64,000 bases of DNA from positions 23,410,001-23,474,000 of the forward strand of contig NC_084930.1 in NCBI RefSeq assembly GCF_958298935.1. The letters are read 5' to 3'. Every line of letters starts with the position of its first letter. Position 1 is the stretch's first letter. Origin of the DNA: Phragmites australis (lineage: Eukaryota > Streptophyta > Magnoliopsida > Poales > Poaceae). A model generated the notes under the pieces. That model was not told the origin of the DNA and searched no databases. It saw only the letters and a list, made by a program, of their open reading frames with translations. This document shows, one piece after another, positions 46,674 to 58,536 of this stretch. Made by a program: the position numbers and the translations under genes.

Positions 46674-47182
46674 TGTGAGGAACGATGATGTCTTAAGAGG
46701 GGGGGGGGGGTGAATTAGGACATTTAGAAATCCAGACCAAATTGGCTCCAAAAACTTCACAAGATAAATCTATCTCAATTTCTATTTAAATATGTTCTAG
46801 GTTTATCTAGTGTGTCTACTCTACCTCTTAAGAGGATTGTAACCTACTCTAGCAAGGTAAATTGCAAGTATGTAAATGCAGAAATATAAATAAGATAGAG
46901 AGACAAACTTGACACAATGGATTTTTATCCCATATTATCGATTGCATGATTGCCACTCCTAGTCTACGTTAGAGCTCTACTAAGGATATGCTCCTGATCG
47001 GCACCCAGTCATGACTCTTGAGCCACCAAGCCAACAAGGCAAGGCCTCAAACCGGATAAGCCATGAAGCCACCAAGGCAAGGTCTCATCACTAGCCTCTC
47101 TTCCGGTCGCTTGTCATCATGATCACTTCAGAGCTTGAGCCACCAAGGCAAGGGTCTCTACGCCCCCATACACGTGTCTTGC
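46674..47182 (-). repeat. 5' LTR of the third Sirevirus, first part
   Basis: Starts TGTGAGGAACGATG and follows the left LTR to CACGTGTCTTGC, where the 5.1 kb element enters. Continues at 52254-52342. Confidence 0.88.
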
Positions 47183-50100
47183 TGTCATGCCCGGTTTTTC
47201 AAAAGAATAACCAGGTGCATTCCACATGTATGCCAGGATCAGTTTCATCATATATGCGGTGACATATCAGTTTTATACAGTTCTATATCGAACAAAAACA
47301 ACTTTATTGAAAAGATTACTAGAGTTTTTAAACAACAGCGGAAGAACAAGAGGAAACTCCAACGAAAGCTTCAGGGAAAACCAAAGGCAATCGACTGGGG
47401 GCAGCATGACCTAGGACACTCCGTCTTCATTGTAGTCTTCAGCTTCCTTGATCTCCATATAGTCTTCTCTAACTAAGCAGCATTTAATATTAGAAACAAC
47501 AAGTGTGAATATATAATGTACTCCGCAAGTGAAGGAAAGTATGACAGGAGGGCTTAAGTCAAGAAAAGGTTAGACACAATTGTTTACTGCACTAAGCAAC
47601 CTTAACTTATAACTCCAAGAAACAGGCATCCTATTTACTAGGTGTGAAGACATAACTTAAATAACAAGAACAGCTCATTGGATTCCATCCGACTACCAAA
47701 TTCACCAGATATTCTATATTTGGCTACCTAACTCACCAAGTAATCCCATTACTAGGCTACCCGACCATACATACTTGAACCTAATGCCAACTAATCAAGA
47801 AGAAGTCCAAACCCGCTCTTGACCGTGAGCACGGTTGGTCGATCAGTTTGATATTCTGCAGAGTTTGCACACTTTACCCACGAGTCGTGGTTTCATCACC
47901 CGCATTACCAGGCGACAGTCTCCATATTGTCGTGCTAATCAAGCACTTGCAACTTCCTATGGTGTGCTGCTAGGAGATCACTACAAGGCCATTACAAAGC
48001 TCCCACCGATCCGCAGTCACCCACAGAGGTTTCACCACTAACAGACGATTCTATCAATGCAGAAGACCCCTCTTATGCCACTCAACCATCAACTGGTGCC
48101 AACAGAATCGAGGGGTGACTAATTAATTGGCCAGGTTGTACCCATATAGGCCTCGTGGTTGCGTTGTTTAGCCGGATTACATGCTTTAAGAACCGGTCCT
48201 TAGGACCCCACACAGGAACATACACATTCCCACCGTACAACACAACACATGTTAGGATCCCTATACTATATTGCTACAAAAGATTACCACACCTGATTCA
48301 TGTTGCATTAACATTAGTCAAGTTTAACTCATAACCCAACCATGGAAGCGACTAGCATATCTGCCCTATATTTCCCATAACATGATCAACGGTGATAAAG
48401 ATAATTAGACAATTGCTAGTAAACCCTATTCATAGGTTTACAATTTAGACAAGCATGCATGAAGGATAAACAACTATCATAAAACCCTAAGTTAGGTGCA
48501 AAATGAGAAAGGACACTTTCCTGGCTCCTGCTCAGTTATCTTCGTAAACTCGGTTCTAGCATATCATGAAGTCTCGACCTTATAGCTCATCGAATCTCTA
48601 GAAATGCCATATTCTGCTCACAAGATCTACTGACAAAAGAGAAAGCACAAAACAACTAAGAAACAATAAAAACACTATGGTTGAATAGGGTACAATTTTA
48701 GAAGAAATTGGGCACAAGAATTGCTTAAATCATAGTTCAAAAGGAGGAGAACAGGCTTCCAGAAGATTAAATTAGGGTTAAAAGGAAAAAGGAGATAGAA
48801 TATTCCCTGGGAATATCCTCAATGAATTTATGACATTATTTGCTGAAGGAAAACCCTAACTATAGCGATGGTATGATATAAGCAGCGAAAGGAATAAAAG
48901 ACTAGATACATGCAACGACGTGACAGTGGCGCAAGAAAATATGGGGTTTGCTAGAAAAAGGTGTGAAAGGACGTCCAAGAATATTAGCGCGCGATATCCA
49001 ATATAATTCTACCGTATTGTTTTAACACCTCGAATCCATACTGTATGTGTAACGGCTTGTGGGCCCTACATGTCGAAGCGTTCTAATATGGTTTCCATTA
49101 TTAAAAAAATACTTAGACATTATATAGTCCGATGTGACCAATTTTGATAGACTGGCAGGAACAAGTATGAACCATTGGAACTTGTTGAATTGGATGAGTA
49201 TAAAGTGGTATTCGAATTTAGAAGAAACTCGCTCAACAAGATTTGAGATGATGAACTCTAGTTGAATTATAAGAGCTGGAGTATGATTGACTATAGAAGG
49301 CAAGGGCTAACATGTAAACATCCTAAATAGGAGATAAGGATAGAAATAAAGGATCTCTGGAGGGGTTACATAGGATTTTCACCAAGAGAGAGAGATCAGA
49401 GAGCAGAGCAGGGGAGTTTGGCATGGATGAGTCGGCCGACGGTGGGCTCTCAGTGTCCCTGGTGGGGGAAAGGCTTGGGGTTGATTGAGATGGTGCAGAC
49501 AGAGTCGCTGCATAGCCATGAACTCATGGAGGGCTCAGTTTGAGCCAAGGTACAAAAGGACACACATACCGGCAAGCTCAAGGCGGCGAGGTGCACGATT
49601 AGATGGGGATGGTGATGACGATCACTGATGTTGACGTTGGGTAGCATTGTTGTTTCAACAAATCAAGCAGAGCATGGTGTAGAACATGGGAAGACAAGCT
49701 TGGTTTTATAGTTGGTCTTGGGTAGAGAGGTTCTGAGATAGCGGCAAAACAGCGAAGAAGACGTGCATGTTCCCGGAGATTGGCTGTGATATTCAAGAAA
49801 CAGTTTGAATAGAAGGTTTTGATATTTCTTAGAACATGTCTTCACAAGGCAGAACAACCGGGCACTAACTAGAGTAGGAGATCAAACGACGGAAGCTTCG
49901 GACGGTAGTGCCAGGATTGGGCTCGCATTCCAGATATGATGTTGTAGATCCAGGTGCGCCCTCCTAGGGTCAAGAAAAAAAATGTGATTCAACATTCTTT
50001 GACATGCTTGGCGCATCAAGACGGCTGCTGGATTGATGGGGAACGCAGATGCATTCTGGGTTCACGCGCAGAACATAGTAGATAAGGGGGCGGTGGTGGA

Positions 50101-52253
50101 ACGACCACAAAATCATCGGCATCAATGCTCTGCTGGCCAAACTACTTCTAGGGATTGTTGAGGATAATTAGGGGCACGCCTCTGTGAAAGGGATCGATGA
50201 TTGGTGCTACGGTTTGCCGGGGAACACAGCTGACATTCTAGGTGTGCAGGACATGTGTAGGCACTGGGCAGCAGGCATTACGACATCGTGAATGGGGGCT
50301 CTATTGCAGCTTTGTACAAACCTATTTTGGGAGGATGTATAGGACTAGTAGGGGCATGTCTCAGCCAAATGACTCATGGATTGGAGTGCTAATTCACCTG
50401 GGAACGCGATATGAACCCGCGCTGCATACGCAGAACTTGTCCAGACTTGCACAGCGGCACATCGATCATGATCTTAGCTACGTCGGTGCTGTAATAGACG
50501 ATCTAGTTGGTGAGGGTGTGGGGGAAATCTAGGGACATGTGCTGGCCAAATGGCATGGCATGCCTATCCGCGATGGCAAAGACCGTGGCAACGCGATGAT
50601 GGATCTATGGGGATGGGGGTTTGGCTAGAGATCAATTGGGAAAACAACACAAGGGAAAGTAGGAGGGGAAGGGGCTGGTCCACACCTTGCTACGATGGTC
50701 GGGGAGGAGGTCATCGGGGTACCGAACGGCAGCATCGGCGGCACCGTGTTGCATTGGAGGTACGGCTCGTGTTCCCATTGTATCGCTGCCGATCCAAGTG
50801 ATCCCTTCTATGGTCGCATAGAAGAGATGATAGGACACACCATGACATGGGTGGCACGGCTTGATCTTCGTTGAATTATTAGGAACACCGACGACATCCC
50901 CAAAGCGCGCGTTGGACGCACCTGGGCGCCGGCAGCGACTGCAGTGATGTAGATCCCAGTGGCTTCGTTGTTCCTCTAGCCATGCTTCTTCGAGGAGTTG
51001 TGTGCACCGACCAAGGGCACACCTTGGTGAAAAATCAAGGCAAAATCACCGGGAACAAGGATGCCAATCATCGACGGCATGGTGACGAACGACGACGGCG
51101 TCGACGCACGGGTAGGGTAACGGTTGTGGCTGTGATTTGGGGGGGGATGGGAAGGGGCAAGGGAGGGTGTGGAGCTCGTATTTATAGCCTGGGTGCTGAT
51201 GGCCATGAAATGGGGAGAGGAAATGGCCGGAGATGGAATACGAAACTAACGGGTGGAAGATGAAACAGACAACTACTGTTTGAGGACAATATCTCCACCG
51301 TCTACCAAATTGGACGTTTTTGGACTCTATCTTATTACTCGAAAAATCTACAACTTTGGTATTCATTGGAATTTCTGGAAATGCTATCTTGATTTACAAA
51401 AATGCATTACAAAATAAACTATATGAATTCAGTCTTATATGCATAGCACTGATCTTGGGGGCAATAACTCCTAACTCCATTATCTAAATGGAGACTTCCA
51501 TAAGTGCAAATCGAAGCTCTCGATGAGACCTACAACTTTGGTATTGTCAAGATTTGCATTTGAGGCCGTATTGAACTCTAAATCTTAGTGAGAAGACGAG
51601 GCTGTCCACAAGGAGTAAATGGCAGCTGGCTTCAATTGCCATTATGGCCATTAGAGACATTTAGAGTAGCAGTATTTGATCTTGAATTGAGGTGAATAAA
51701 GATTGGATTGATATGGGGGATTGAATGAAGAAATGATAGGGGAGAGAGGGGAGGGCAAGTGCCATGGAGATGGGCAGCTGGGCGGCCGTGGCTACCAGGC
51801 GAATGGACGACGTCGTTTGGAGGTGGATGGAAATGACCAGGTACATGCACATACAAGCGAGCTGGTTTGGGATGACTTTAGCACACATGTGAGCTATCCT
51901 GCTAGAAATCCAATATGACGCAAAGTTGATGGCATGATGCTATTCTAGAGCCACATGCTAGAGAGAAAAACATTGAGGAAAGACAGTGCACGTTGGGTTG
52001 GATAAAAAAGGACGTGAAATGAGATTGTCCACAGAGGATTTTTGGATGATATGGGAAAAATAGAACAAGGATTTATCCAACCTTGAAATTCCTTAACCTA
52101 TTCTAATATTTTATAAATACATTTTTCATCACACAAAACAAATTCTTTTTAAACTCTAAAATTTATTTGAAAAGCTTTCAAATTTCAGAAAAAAATGTTA
52201 TTTTATTATTTTAAAATGCTCACAACCCAAAATCAGAATTTTGGGGTGTTTCA
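47183..52253 (-). mobile_element. Coding-less 5.1 kb LTR-like element 3
   Basis: Starts TGTCATGCCC, ends GGGGTGTTTCA, flanked by perfect CTTGC duplications (47178-47182, 52254-52258). The LTR of the third Sirevirus reads through across it (CACGTGTCTTGC joined to CGTCGCTCCACACC). It shares order and sequence with element 1: ATGTATGCCAGGATCA near the left end, CTTGACCGTGAGCACGG at 47817, GGTCCTTAGGACCCCACACA at 48195; and with element 2: the block with GAGACCTACAACTTT.GTATT near 51523 (43481 in element 2). Minus-sense CTATAAATACGAG near 51185 is a plausible TATA box. No domain of gag or pol. Likely solo LTR. Confidence 0.8.
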
Positions 52254-52342
52254 CTTGCCGTCGCTCCACACCAAGTCGGAGGGTCAAGAATCTTGAGCCA
52301 CCAAGGCCCAAGATGCTGGTGAGTCGCCAAGACTCCGAGGTG
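52254..52342 (-). repeat. 5' LTR of the third Sirevirus, broken end
   Basis: CTTGCCGTCGCTCCACACC to ACTCCGAGGTG matches the left LTR at about 38190-38280. It then stops abruptly, about 1 kb short of the LTR end, where gypsy RNase H sequence begins. Confidence 0.85.
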
Positions 52343-53330
52343 TCGGCCCACTCAATATCTTGTTGAAATAAGCAGTAGGTTTACCTTCTTGAATTAGCAC
52401 ACCTCTAATTCCAATCCCACTAGCATCACATTCCAATTCAAAGGTCTTACCAAAATCAAGGAGTTGGAGCAATGAAATATGGGTGAGAATCTCTTTCAAC
52501 AACTTGAATGCTTGTTCTTGTGCAGGTCCCCATTTAAAAACTACTACTTTCTTTATCAATTCATTTAATTGAGCAGCAATGGTGCTAAAATCCCGCACAA
52601 ATCGCCGATAAAAACCCGCAAGACCGTGAAAGCTTCTCACATGTGTAGCAATCATAGGAGTTTGGCCAACTCTTTATGGATTCAATTTTTGCTTCATCCA
52701 CCTCTATTCCATGTGGAGTAACTATATATCCAAGAAAAGAGACTCGATCCGTGTAAAAGATGCACTTTTCGAGGTTACCAAACAAACGTGCATCTCTCAA
52801 AGCATTAAAAATAGCACGTAAGTGATCAAAGTGTACTTCATACGATTTTCTATAAATCAAGATGTCATCAAAATAAACCACCACAAATCTCCCAATGAAA
52901 GCACGTAAAACTTTGTTCATCAATCGCATGAAAGTACTAGGTACATTAGTTAACCCAAAAGGCATTACTAACCACTCATACAAACCAAACTTAGTTTTAA
53001 ATGCAGTCTTCCATTCATCTCCCAGTTTTATTCTAATCTGGTGGTTTCCACTTCGCAAGTCAATTTTAGTGAATTATAGAACCACTCAACTCATTAAGCA
53101 TATCATCTAACCTAGGGATAGGGTGATGATATCTTATAGTAATATTATTGATAGCTCTATAATCAACACACATACACCAACTACCGTCTTTCTTAGGGAA
53201 CCAAAAGAACGGGAACAACACAAGCGCTAAGACTTTCTCGTAGATACCCGCGGTCCAAAAGGTCTTAGACTTGTCACTGAATTTCCTTAGTCTCTTCTGG
53301 GTTGGTCCTATATGCAGCACGGTTTAGTAA
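52343..53330 (-). pseudogene. Gypsy reverse transcriptase and RNase H start
   Basis: 53320-53066 carries FPKKDGSWCMCVDYRAINN. 53058-52585 (157 codons) runs from NHQIRIK through [10 protein letters not shown], the intact active-site box [10 protein letters not shown] and NLEKCIF. 52655-52284 has [14 protein letters not shown] and the RNase H opening FELECDASGIG, then stops being gypsy after FNKILSGP at about 52343. Two frame changes break the gene. A complete copy would go on for the rest of RNase H and integrase. Confidence 0.9.
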
Positions 53331-53822
53331 AGTTGCTCCCAGAATCAAATCAATTTGATGTTCAATCCTTCAAATAGGTGGTAATCCTGGGGATACCTCG
53401 ACTAAAAATACATCCACAAACTCCTACAAAAGATTAGCAACAGCATGAGGTAAAGAGCTAGATATATTCTCAAGTGAAACTAAGGCCTCCTTGCATATCA
53501 AAGCATAGCATGGCAGCTCATTAACATAAATTTCAGCAAGATCAGATTTAGTAGCAAGCATTACACACCCTTTAAGTATAATTCCATCAGACTTAGAAGT
53601 TGTTGTTGCTTTCTCCTTTTTGGGTGCAAAAACTTATTCCGCTACTTGCTAATTTTCAGATTCATTCTCAAACTCTTTTCTCTCATTTTCAGCTATCTCT
53701 TGTTCACATTTCACAATTTCAGCAAGGGTTAAAGGTAGAAAAGTTATTTTCTTTCCTTTATGCATAAGGGTGTACTTATTACTTCTACCTTGATGTGTTG
53801 CATCAGTATCAAACTCTCATGG

Positions 53823-54100
53823 TCATCCTAACAAAAGTGAACATGCTTGCATGGATACTACATCAAAATCAGCACAATCATGGTATGAACCAATAGAAAA
53901 ATGCACCCTAGCTATTTGTATTACCTTCACCTTACCACTATTGTTGAACCATTGAATATGATAAGGGTGAGGATGGTTTCTTGTCGGCAAGATAAGCTTC
54001 TTGACCATATCTGCACTTACCAAGTTGTTGCAGCTTCCTCCATCAATAATGACTTGAACACGATAATCCTTGACTATGAGGAACATCTGAAACAAATTGT
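53823..54100 (-). pseudogene. Gypsy aspartic protease
   Basis: A 90-codon frame with VQVIIDGGSCNNLVS: the active site reads D-G-G where D-S/T-G is usual, followed by typical PR sequence (FSIGSYHDCADFDVV, ...LLLG). The change of the middle residue may reduce activity. The stretch 53331-53822 joins it to the RT and shows only scattered similarity to pol in shifted frames. Confidence 0.75.
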
Positions 54101-54128
54101 GGCGTTGTAGCTATTCCGCTTGCTCCAT

Positions 54129-55180
54129 TTAAGTGCTTAACACTCGCTGCACAATGAGGGTCCGATAATCCTCCATGACAGTGGCATCGAATACTCCCTC
54201 ATGGTCAATATCCGTCTCACGACCATCGTCATCACCTGCTTGGTTAGCTACAAGAGCATATTCATCCTCAATATCACTAGCACATACATATCCACCATCT
54301 TTTGTTACAATATACGCTCGCTGAGTTGGGCAATCCTTTATGATGTGGCCTATTCCCTTGCATCGGTGGCATACAATCCTTATCGATCGTCCTGTAGAAG
54401 CAACCGAAGAAGAGCTCTTGGCTGGACCCTGCACACTTACAGATTTGCTTAACTTGAGAGCGTGCGATGGTGTTGAAGGTACTGCTGAACACGCCCAACT
54501 CGAGAAGGGGGCAACAGACTGTGTAGCTGAACGTGGGGGGCTATTTTAACTTGTCTCGGTATTGATTTTGAAGTGGTCGTGCTTCCAAAATTGCTCCTTA
54601 GCCTTTGTTGTCGTCCCTGCAATTCTTTTTCTACCAGACATGCAAGTTGAACAATCTAGGAATACTATTGTATTCTTTGTAATCAACTATGTCCTAAATT
54701 TCACGCCTGAACCCTCCGTAAAAGCGTGCCATTGCAACCTCTTCATCCTCAATAATATCACAATGCAACATACTAATTTGTAGCTCCTGATAATATTCTT
54801 CTACGGATCTATCACCTTGGTTTAAGCGCTACAATTTCTTACGCAAATCACGTTTAAAAGAGAGTGGAACATATCTGTTACGCATACCAACCTTTAAAGC
54901 ATTCCATGTGGTAGGCGCTAATCCATCAATGCATACTATATTCCACGAGATAATTGCAAATTCTTTAAATTCACTAGTGTCTTGCCTAACTCTATGCACT
55001 TCAGGAAATAAATGAGCATTAAACTTCTATTTAACCGTCATCTCCCAATGTAAATACTTTTCAGCATCATAAGCACCCACAAAATATGGTATGGTAAACT
55101 CAACCTTAGCAAATGAATCATCATTAACACGTAGGTTATGTTGCTGAAATTATTACCTCTCATACCTTGACGGTTGAAGT
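54129..55180 (-). pseudogene. Gypsy gag with zinc knuckle
   Basis: The zinc knuckle CHRCKGIGHIIKDC (C-x2-C-x4-H-x4-C, all ligands present) lies at 54330-54371 in a 101-codon frame (54434-54129). Upstream, about 54930-54590, minus-strand peptides TWNALKVGMRNRYVPLSF and VEEYYQELQISM show the retrotransposon gag (PF03732-type) domain, with three in-frame stops. Builds the particle that encloses element RNA. Confidence 0.82.
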
Positions 55181-56320
55181 TTAATCAGTCTCATTGTCAT
55201 GCATCAAAGGTGCCTTGTTCTTGCCTCAAAATTTCATCATCTGCGATGGACTCCTCTTACTCATGGTCTGTGCCACGAGGATCCACACGCCTATGGTTGA
55301 TTAACCACTCGATCAAAGCGTGTATTGAGCATGGCAATACTATCATTGAGTCATTGCAATGCAATATTTGTCTCCGCAAGCTTCTTATTGAAGTTGTCAG
55401 TAATAGCTTATCGATGTTCATTCAATACCATTGTGAGTTCTTCCCTCAAAACACACTCCTGTGCATCCGATGCTTCTCCTGCCATGATTAGTTGAAGATA
55501 GAAAATAACAAAAGATAAATTATCCCTATAGACTACTAGGTGGTGGAGGTAGAGTCACACACTCTCAAACGTCTTACCACGCTCTTGCAAGTGTTCTTAC
55601 CAATCACCACAGTTGGCACAATCGGTGGTTGGTTTGTGATACCTTATCGGGTGCGAGTGAGGTAGTTGTAAGGGGAGAAACTATTTTGATCGAGAGAAGG
55701 TGTAGCTTGGACAAGGAATGGCAATAATTAAAATCAGATTAGCAAAGCTGAATAAAAGTCCACAGTACTCGTCACAGTTGCTAGCCCGAACACGTTCCTA
55801 GAACTAGCTCAAGCAAGCCGAAAACTATAACAGACACAAGCATAAATGAACAAAATTCGCAATGCAAACTGATTCTCTTTTTTTTAATTCTCTCTCTCTT
55901 TTTTTTGCACTCTTTGCTTCTTCTATTTTGCACTCTTTGCTTCTTTCTTGCTTTTTTTTGCGAATCTGACACAAACTCAAAAACTCTTCTACTGCCTTTT
56001 CTAAGACTAGTGAAGTACGTGGGTCACAAACTTTTTCCGGAGAGCAGGGGTATAAAGGTAATAAAAATATGGCTACCTCTGTTTTAGCTATGGATTGCTA
56101 CTCTTCTACTCTCTCTCTCTCTCTGAACTTTGGCTACCTCTGTTTCGGCTATGGATTGCTACTCGAACTTTGTCGGATAATGCTCGATATGAAGGGTGTA
56201 TGAAGGTGTCCGAGAGTAGCCAGAAACAGATATACTTGACTGTACTGTGGAGGAAAAATCAAATGGATAGTCGAATCCGAAAGGATGGTCGAATCCAACT
56301 AGTGGTTGAATCCGAAGAGG
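55181..56320 (-). other. Gypsy gag N-terminus and leader, unclear
   Basis: The start of gag is expected near 55490 (CAT at 55484-55486 is an ATG in the minus sense). Farther up, to 56320, the sequence is a leader with short CT-rich tracts (55870-55960, 56106-56126) and no domain. GACACAAACTCAAAAACTC and other simple stretches are the only structure seen. Confidence 0.45.
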
Positions 56321-56612
56321 TTGTCAAAAATGACTAATGATCGAACCCGAGTAGATGGTTGAAGCGACTAGTGATCGAACCCGAGTAAATGATCAACTCG
56401 ACTAGTGGTCGAACTCGAGTAGATGGTTGAAGCGACTAGTGGTCGAACATGACTTGATGGTTGACTCGACTAGTGGTCAAACTCGAGTAGATGGTTAAAG
56501 CGACTAGTGGTCGAACATGACTTGATGGTCGACTCGACTAGTGGTCGAGCTCGAGTAGATGGTTAAGCGACTAGTGGTTGAACATGAGTTGATGACCGAC
56601 TCGACTAGAGAC
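56319..56612. repeat. 34-bp minisatellite with two alternating unit types
   Basis: GACTAGTGGTCGAAC is repeated every 34 bases, about eight times. The second half of each unit alternates between a form like TCGAGTAGATGGTTGAAGC and a form like ATGACTTGATGGTCGACTC, giving a 68-bp higher-order period. It lies in the gypsy leader between primer site and gag. Confidence 0.88.
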
Positions 56613-56895
56613 ACAATCTCGGATATAGCAAACAAGGGCAGGCCGAGATACACGATGACTAAACAGCAAGACTCGACACTAGAAACTAGATCACGATGAC
56701 TCAACTAGCAACAAAGACATCGACGATGGACTCAAACTCAACAACGCGAATACTGAAAACAAAATTGTGAAGGCACAAAGTGGTTTGGACAGCAGAAAAA
56801 CTAAGATCTAAATATTTTTGTCAATAATTTTCTGGACTCTAGGTAATGGAAAACAATAAAACAAAAGGGATAACTGAGATTACCTAACGAGCAAC

Positions 56896-56911
56896 TGAGG
56901 CTCTGAAACCA
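56896..56911 (-). promoter_or_regulatory. Primer binding site of the gypsy element
   Basis: TGAGGCTCTGAAACCA on the plus strand reads TGGTTTCAGAGCCTCA in the element's sense, similar to the initiator tRNA-Met site with one change. It stands two bases from the presumed LTR edge at 56914. Confidence 0.8.
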
Positions 56912-56913
56912 CT

Positions 56914-57660
56914 TGATGCGTATTTTTTCAATCTTCCGAAAGGTAATATGATAAGTCGATTGGAGGAGTTTCGACGTTAATGATCCAAAGGCTTTGAACA
57001 GAACAGATCGAGAACCCTCGCAACCACTACACCACTACTCTATGGTTATCAACCGTGCCAAGACAAGGTTGACCTTACCAAAAAGGCTTTTCCTGCAAGC
57101 GAATCAAGAACATAAGCAAAAACAGATAGATGCAATCTGAATATTTCTAATTACCAATAAAGTACTCGAGTTGGAGTTCTACAAACTGAACAAGCGGCGA
57201 AACTATATAAAACAGAATAATCTAAGCAAAACCTGAGCCTAAACTATGATGGCTATTGTGTATATATTGGGGGGACGCGAGGAGGTCGACCTAGGGTAGT
57301 GCAACCATGGAAAGAGGCATACAGAACCTGGACTCCGACCCCAACACGATTACAAGACCCAACTAGGTCCAAAACGGTAGTGTAGCACTTTATTTCTTTC
57401 ACTCTGACTAAACTATAAGAAATATTTGATCAACCTCATATCCATTGGAAAGGGACTATCGTAAGCTTTTTAGAATGTCCAAGATTCCCTAAAACGGACT
57501 TTGTATGAGAGAGTTATGCCTATTTTACTGACATATTGTCCTGCGACTCGACCACGACCACAACTTCAACCACGACCACGACTAGAGCTCAGCCTCAAGT
57601 CCAAGTAGACTTGGCCTTCTAGGGGTGACGTCCGAGTAAGGTTGTGGTTCTTCTCCCACA
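56914..57660 (-). repeat. 5' LTR of the gypsy element
   Basis: Bounded by TGATGCG next to the primer site and CTTCTCCCACA at 57660 (TGTGGGAG...CGCATCA in sense), 747 bp; an end at 57683 is also possible. Most of it has a homologue at 11761-12298 in inverted orientation. TATATATTGG in plus sense near 57261 corresponds to a TATA-like stretch. The sequence beyond its outer edge is pol-end of the same family, which is unusual for a 5' LTR. Confidence 0.7.
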
Positions 57661-57870
57661 TTCCTGAGCAATGAAACATCACAAGAATTTAGTAGGAGGA
57701 GGCATGGACAGCAAGAAACGAGTTCACCTGGTAGTCTAATTGTCGTGCATGTGCTCTTGTAATTGGATCGTGTATGATTTGAGGATTATTGACACTATTG
57801 ATCGTATCCGAATGAGCAATGGGCTCATCAATTCCAGGTTTGGCCCCCTCTCTTTGTGGGCTTCGGCTGA
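57661..57870 (-). pseudogene. Gypsy pol C-terminal fragment outside the 5' LTR
   Basis: The minus-strand frame reads DPITRARARQLDYQVNSFL then AVHASSY and stop, the kind of sequence that closes grass gypsy polyproteins. It is directly followed, in sense, by the LTR. So the LTR at 56914-57660 seems also to be the 3' LTR of a preceding, mostly lost, element. Confidence 0.6.
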
Positions 57871-58277
57871 ACTGTAGTTTGTAGTCTAAAAAACTTGTAG
57901 TTTGTAGTCTAAAAAAATATGTAGTTTGTAGTATGAAACATTTGGCATTTGGCAAAATGTGAAAAACATGTAATCATTGTTTGCTCATCCTTGTAGTTAG
58001 AACTTATTTAAAGCTAGAAATAAGAAAAGAAAAAGACTCTTTCTATAACATTTTCGCTTATGTATCTTTATATGGCATATTTGAGCGAAATGAACGCAAA
58101 ATGCATCACCAACATTAACAATACATAACATAATTGCCTGTTGGAGATCTATTGTGGATGATGGATTAAAACGCTTACAAAGAACATTATGGTGTCAGTC
58201 GGTCTTTGTTTTCATAAATGTATTTTTTTGCTATAATGAAGAAGTCCATTAGATGGAAATTAATTTGTATGTCGGAA
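57871..58277. other. Gap with short tandem repeat
   Basis: GTAGTTTGTAGTCTAAAAAA occurs three times in 57871-57935 (last copy diverged). The rest, to 58277, shows no domain. It would be the 5' part of the CACTA gene region or intergenic sequence. Confidence 0.5.
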
Positions 58278-58536
58278 TGGCACCTCCAAAGAAAATTTCC
58301 CCTCCTCAGACCAGGGTGCATCCTTGGATAGAGATGGGCACGCAAACATGGAACAAACAAGAACCGAGAGCCCAAAAAGCGGTGGCAACACGAGTGAGTA
58401 CCTTAACTTGGATCACCTAGATGATCTAGAGGCTCAGACCGAGGTTCACACAGAGGTTCAGAACTCGACTAATGGTATAGATGATCAGATGTCCCAAGTA
58501 CAAAGAAGGCATGGCTGAGGTCCCAGCAAGTTTCCT

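Larger units (their letters stand above)
37692..52342 (-). mobile_element. Third Sirevirus, pol-less, minus strand, truncated
   Basis: Left LTR 37692-39319 (3' in sense), right LTR 46674-47182 plus 52254-52342 (5' in sense, incomplete). The interior has primer site, gag and repeated polypurine tracts, but no protease, integrase, RT or RNase H. Elements at 40180-44215 and 47183-52253 were inserted later. After removing the first, the tract side (39334-40174) joins directly to gag-end sequence (44221 onward), so pol was lost before that insertion or was never there. The right LTR breaks at 52342 against a gypsy element and the outer flank is gone. Confidence 0.85.
52343..57660 (-). mobile_element. 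Ty3/gypsy retrotransposon, 3' part missing
   Basis: Minus-strand order: LTR (about 56914-57660), primer site, leader with minisatellite, gag with zinc knuckle, protease, RT, start of RNase H. The element is cut in RNase H at 52343; integrase, pol end and 3' LTR are missing from this side. RT directly following protease and preceding the (missing) integrase is the gypsy arrangement. Stops and shifts occur, but the RT is well preserved. Confidence 0.88.

Noticed and set aside
50242..51263. Open frames of 70 to 96 codons
   Set aside because: In the 5.1 kb coding-less element, overlapping on both strands, without known domain.
56319..56612. Regular direct repeats that could suggest a CRISPR array
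   Set aside because: The units are contiguous with no unique spacers, in a plant gypsy leader; it is a minisatellite.
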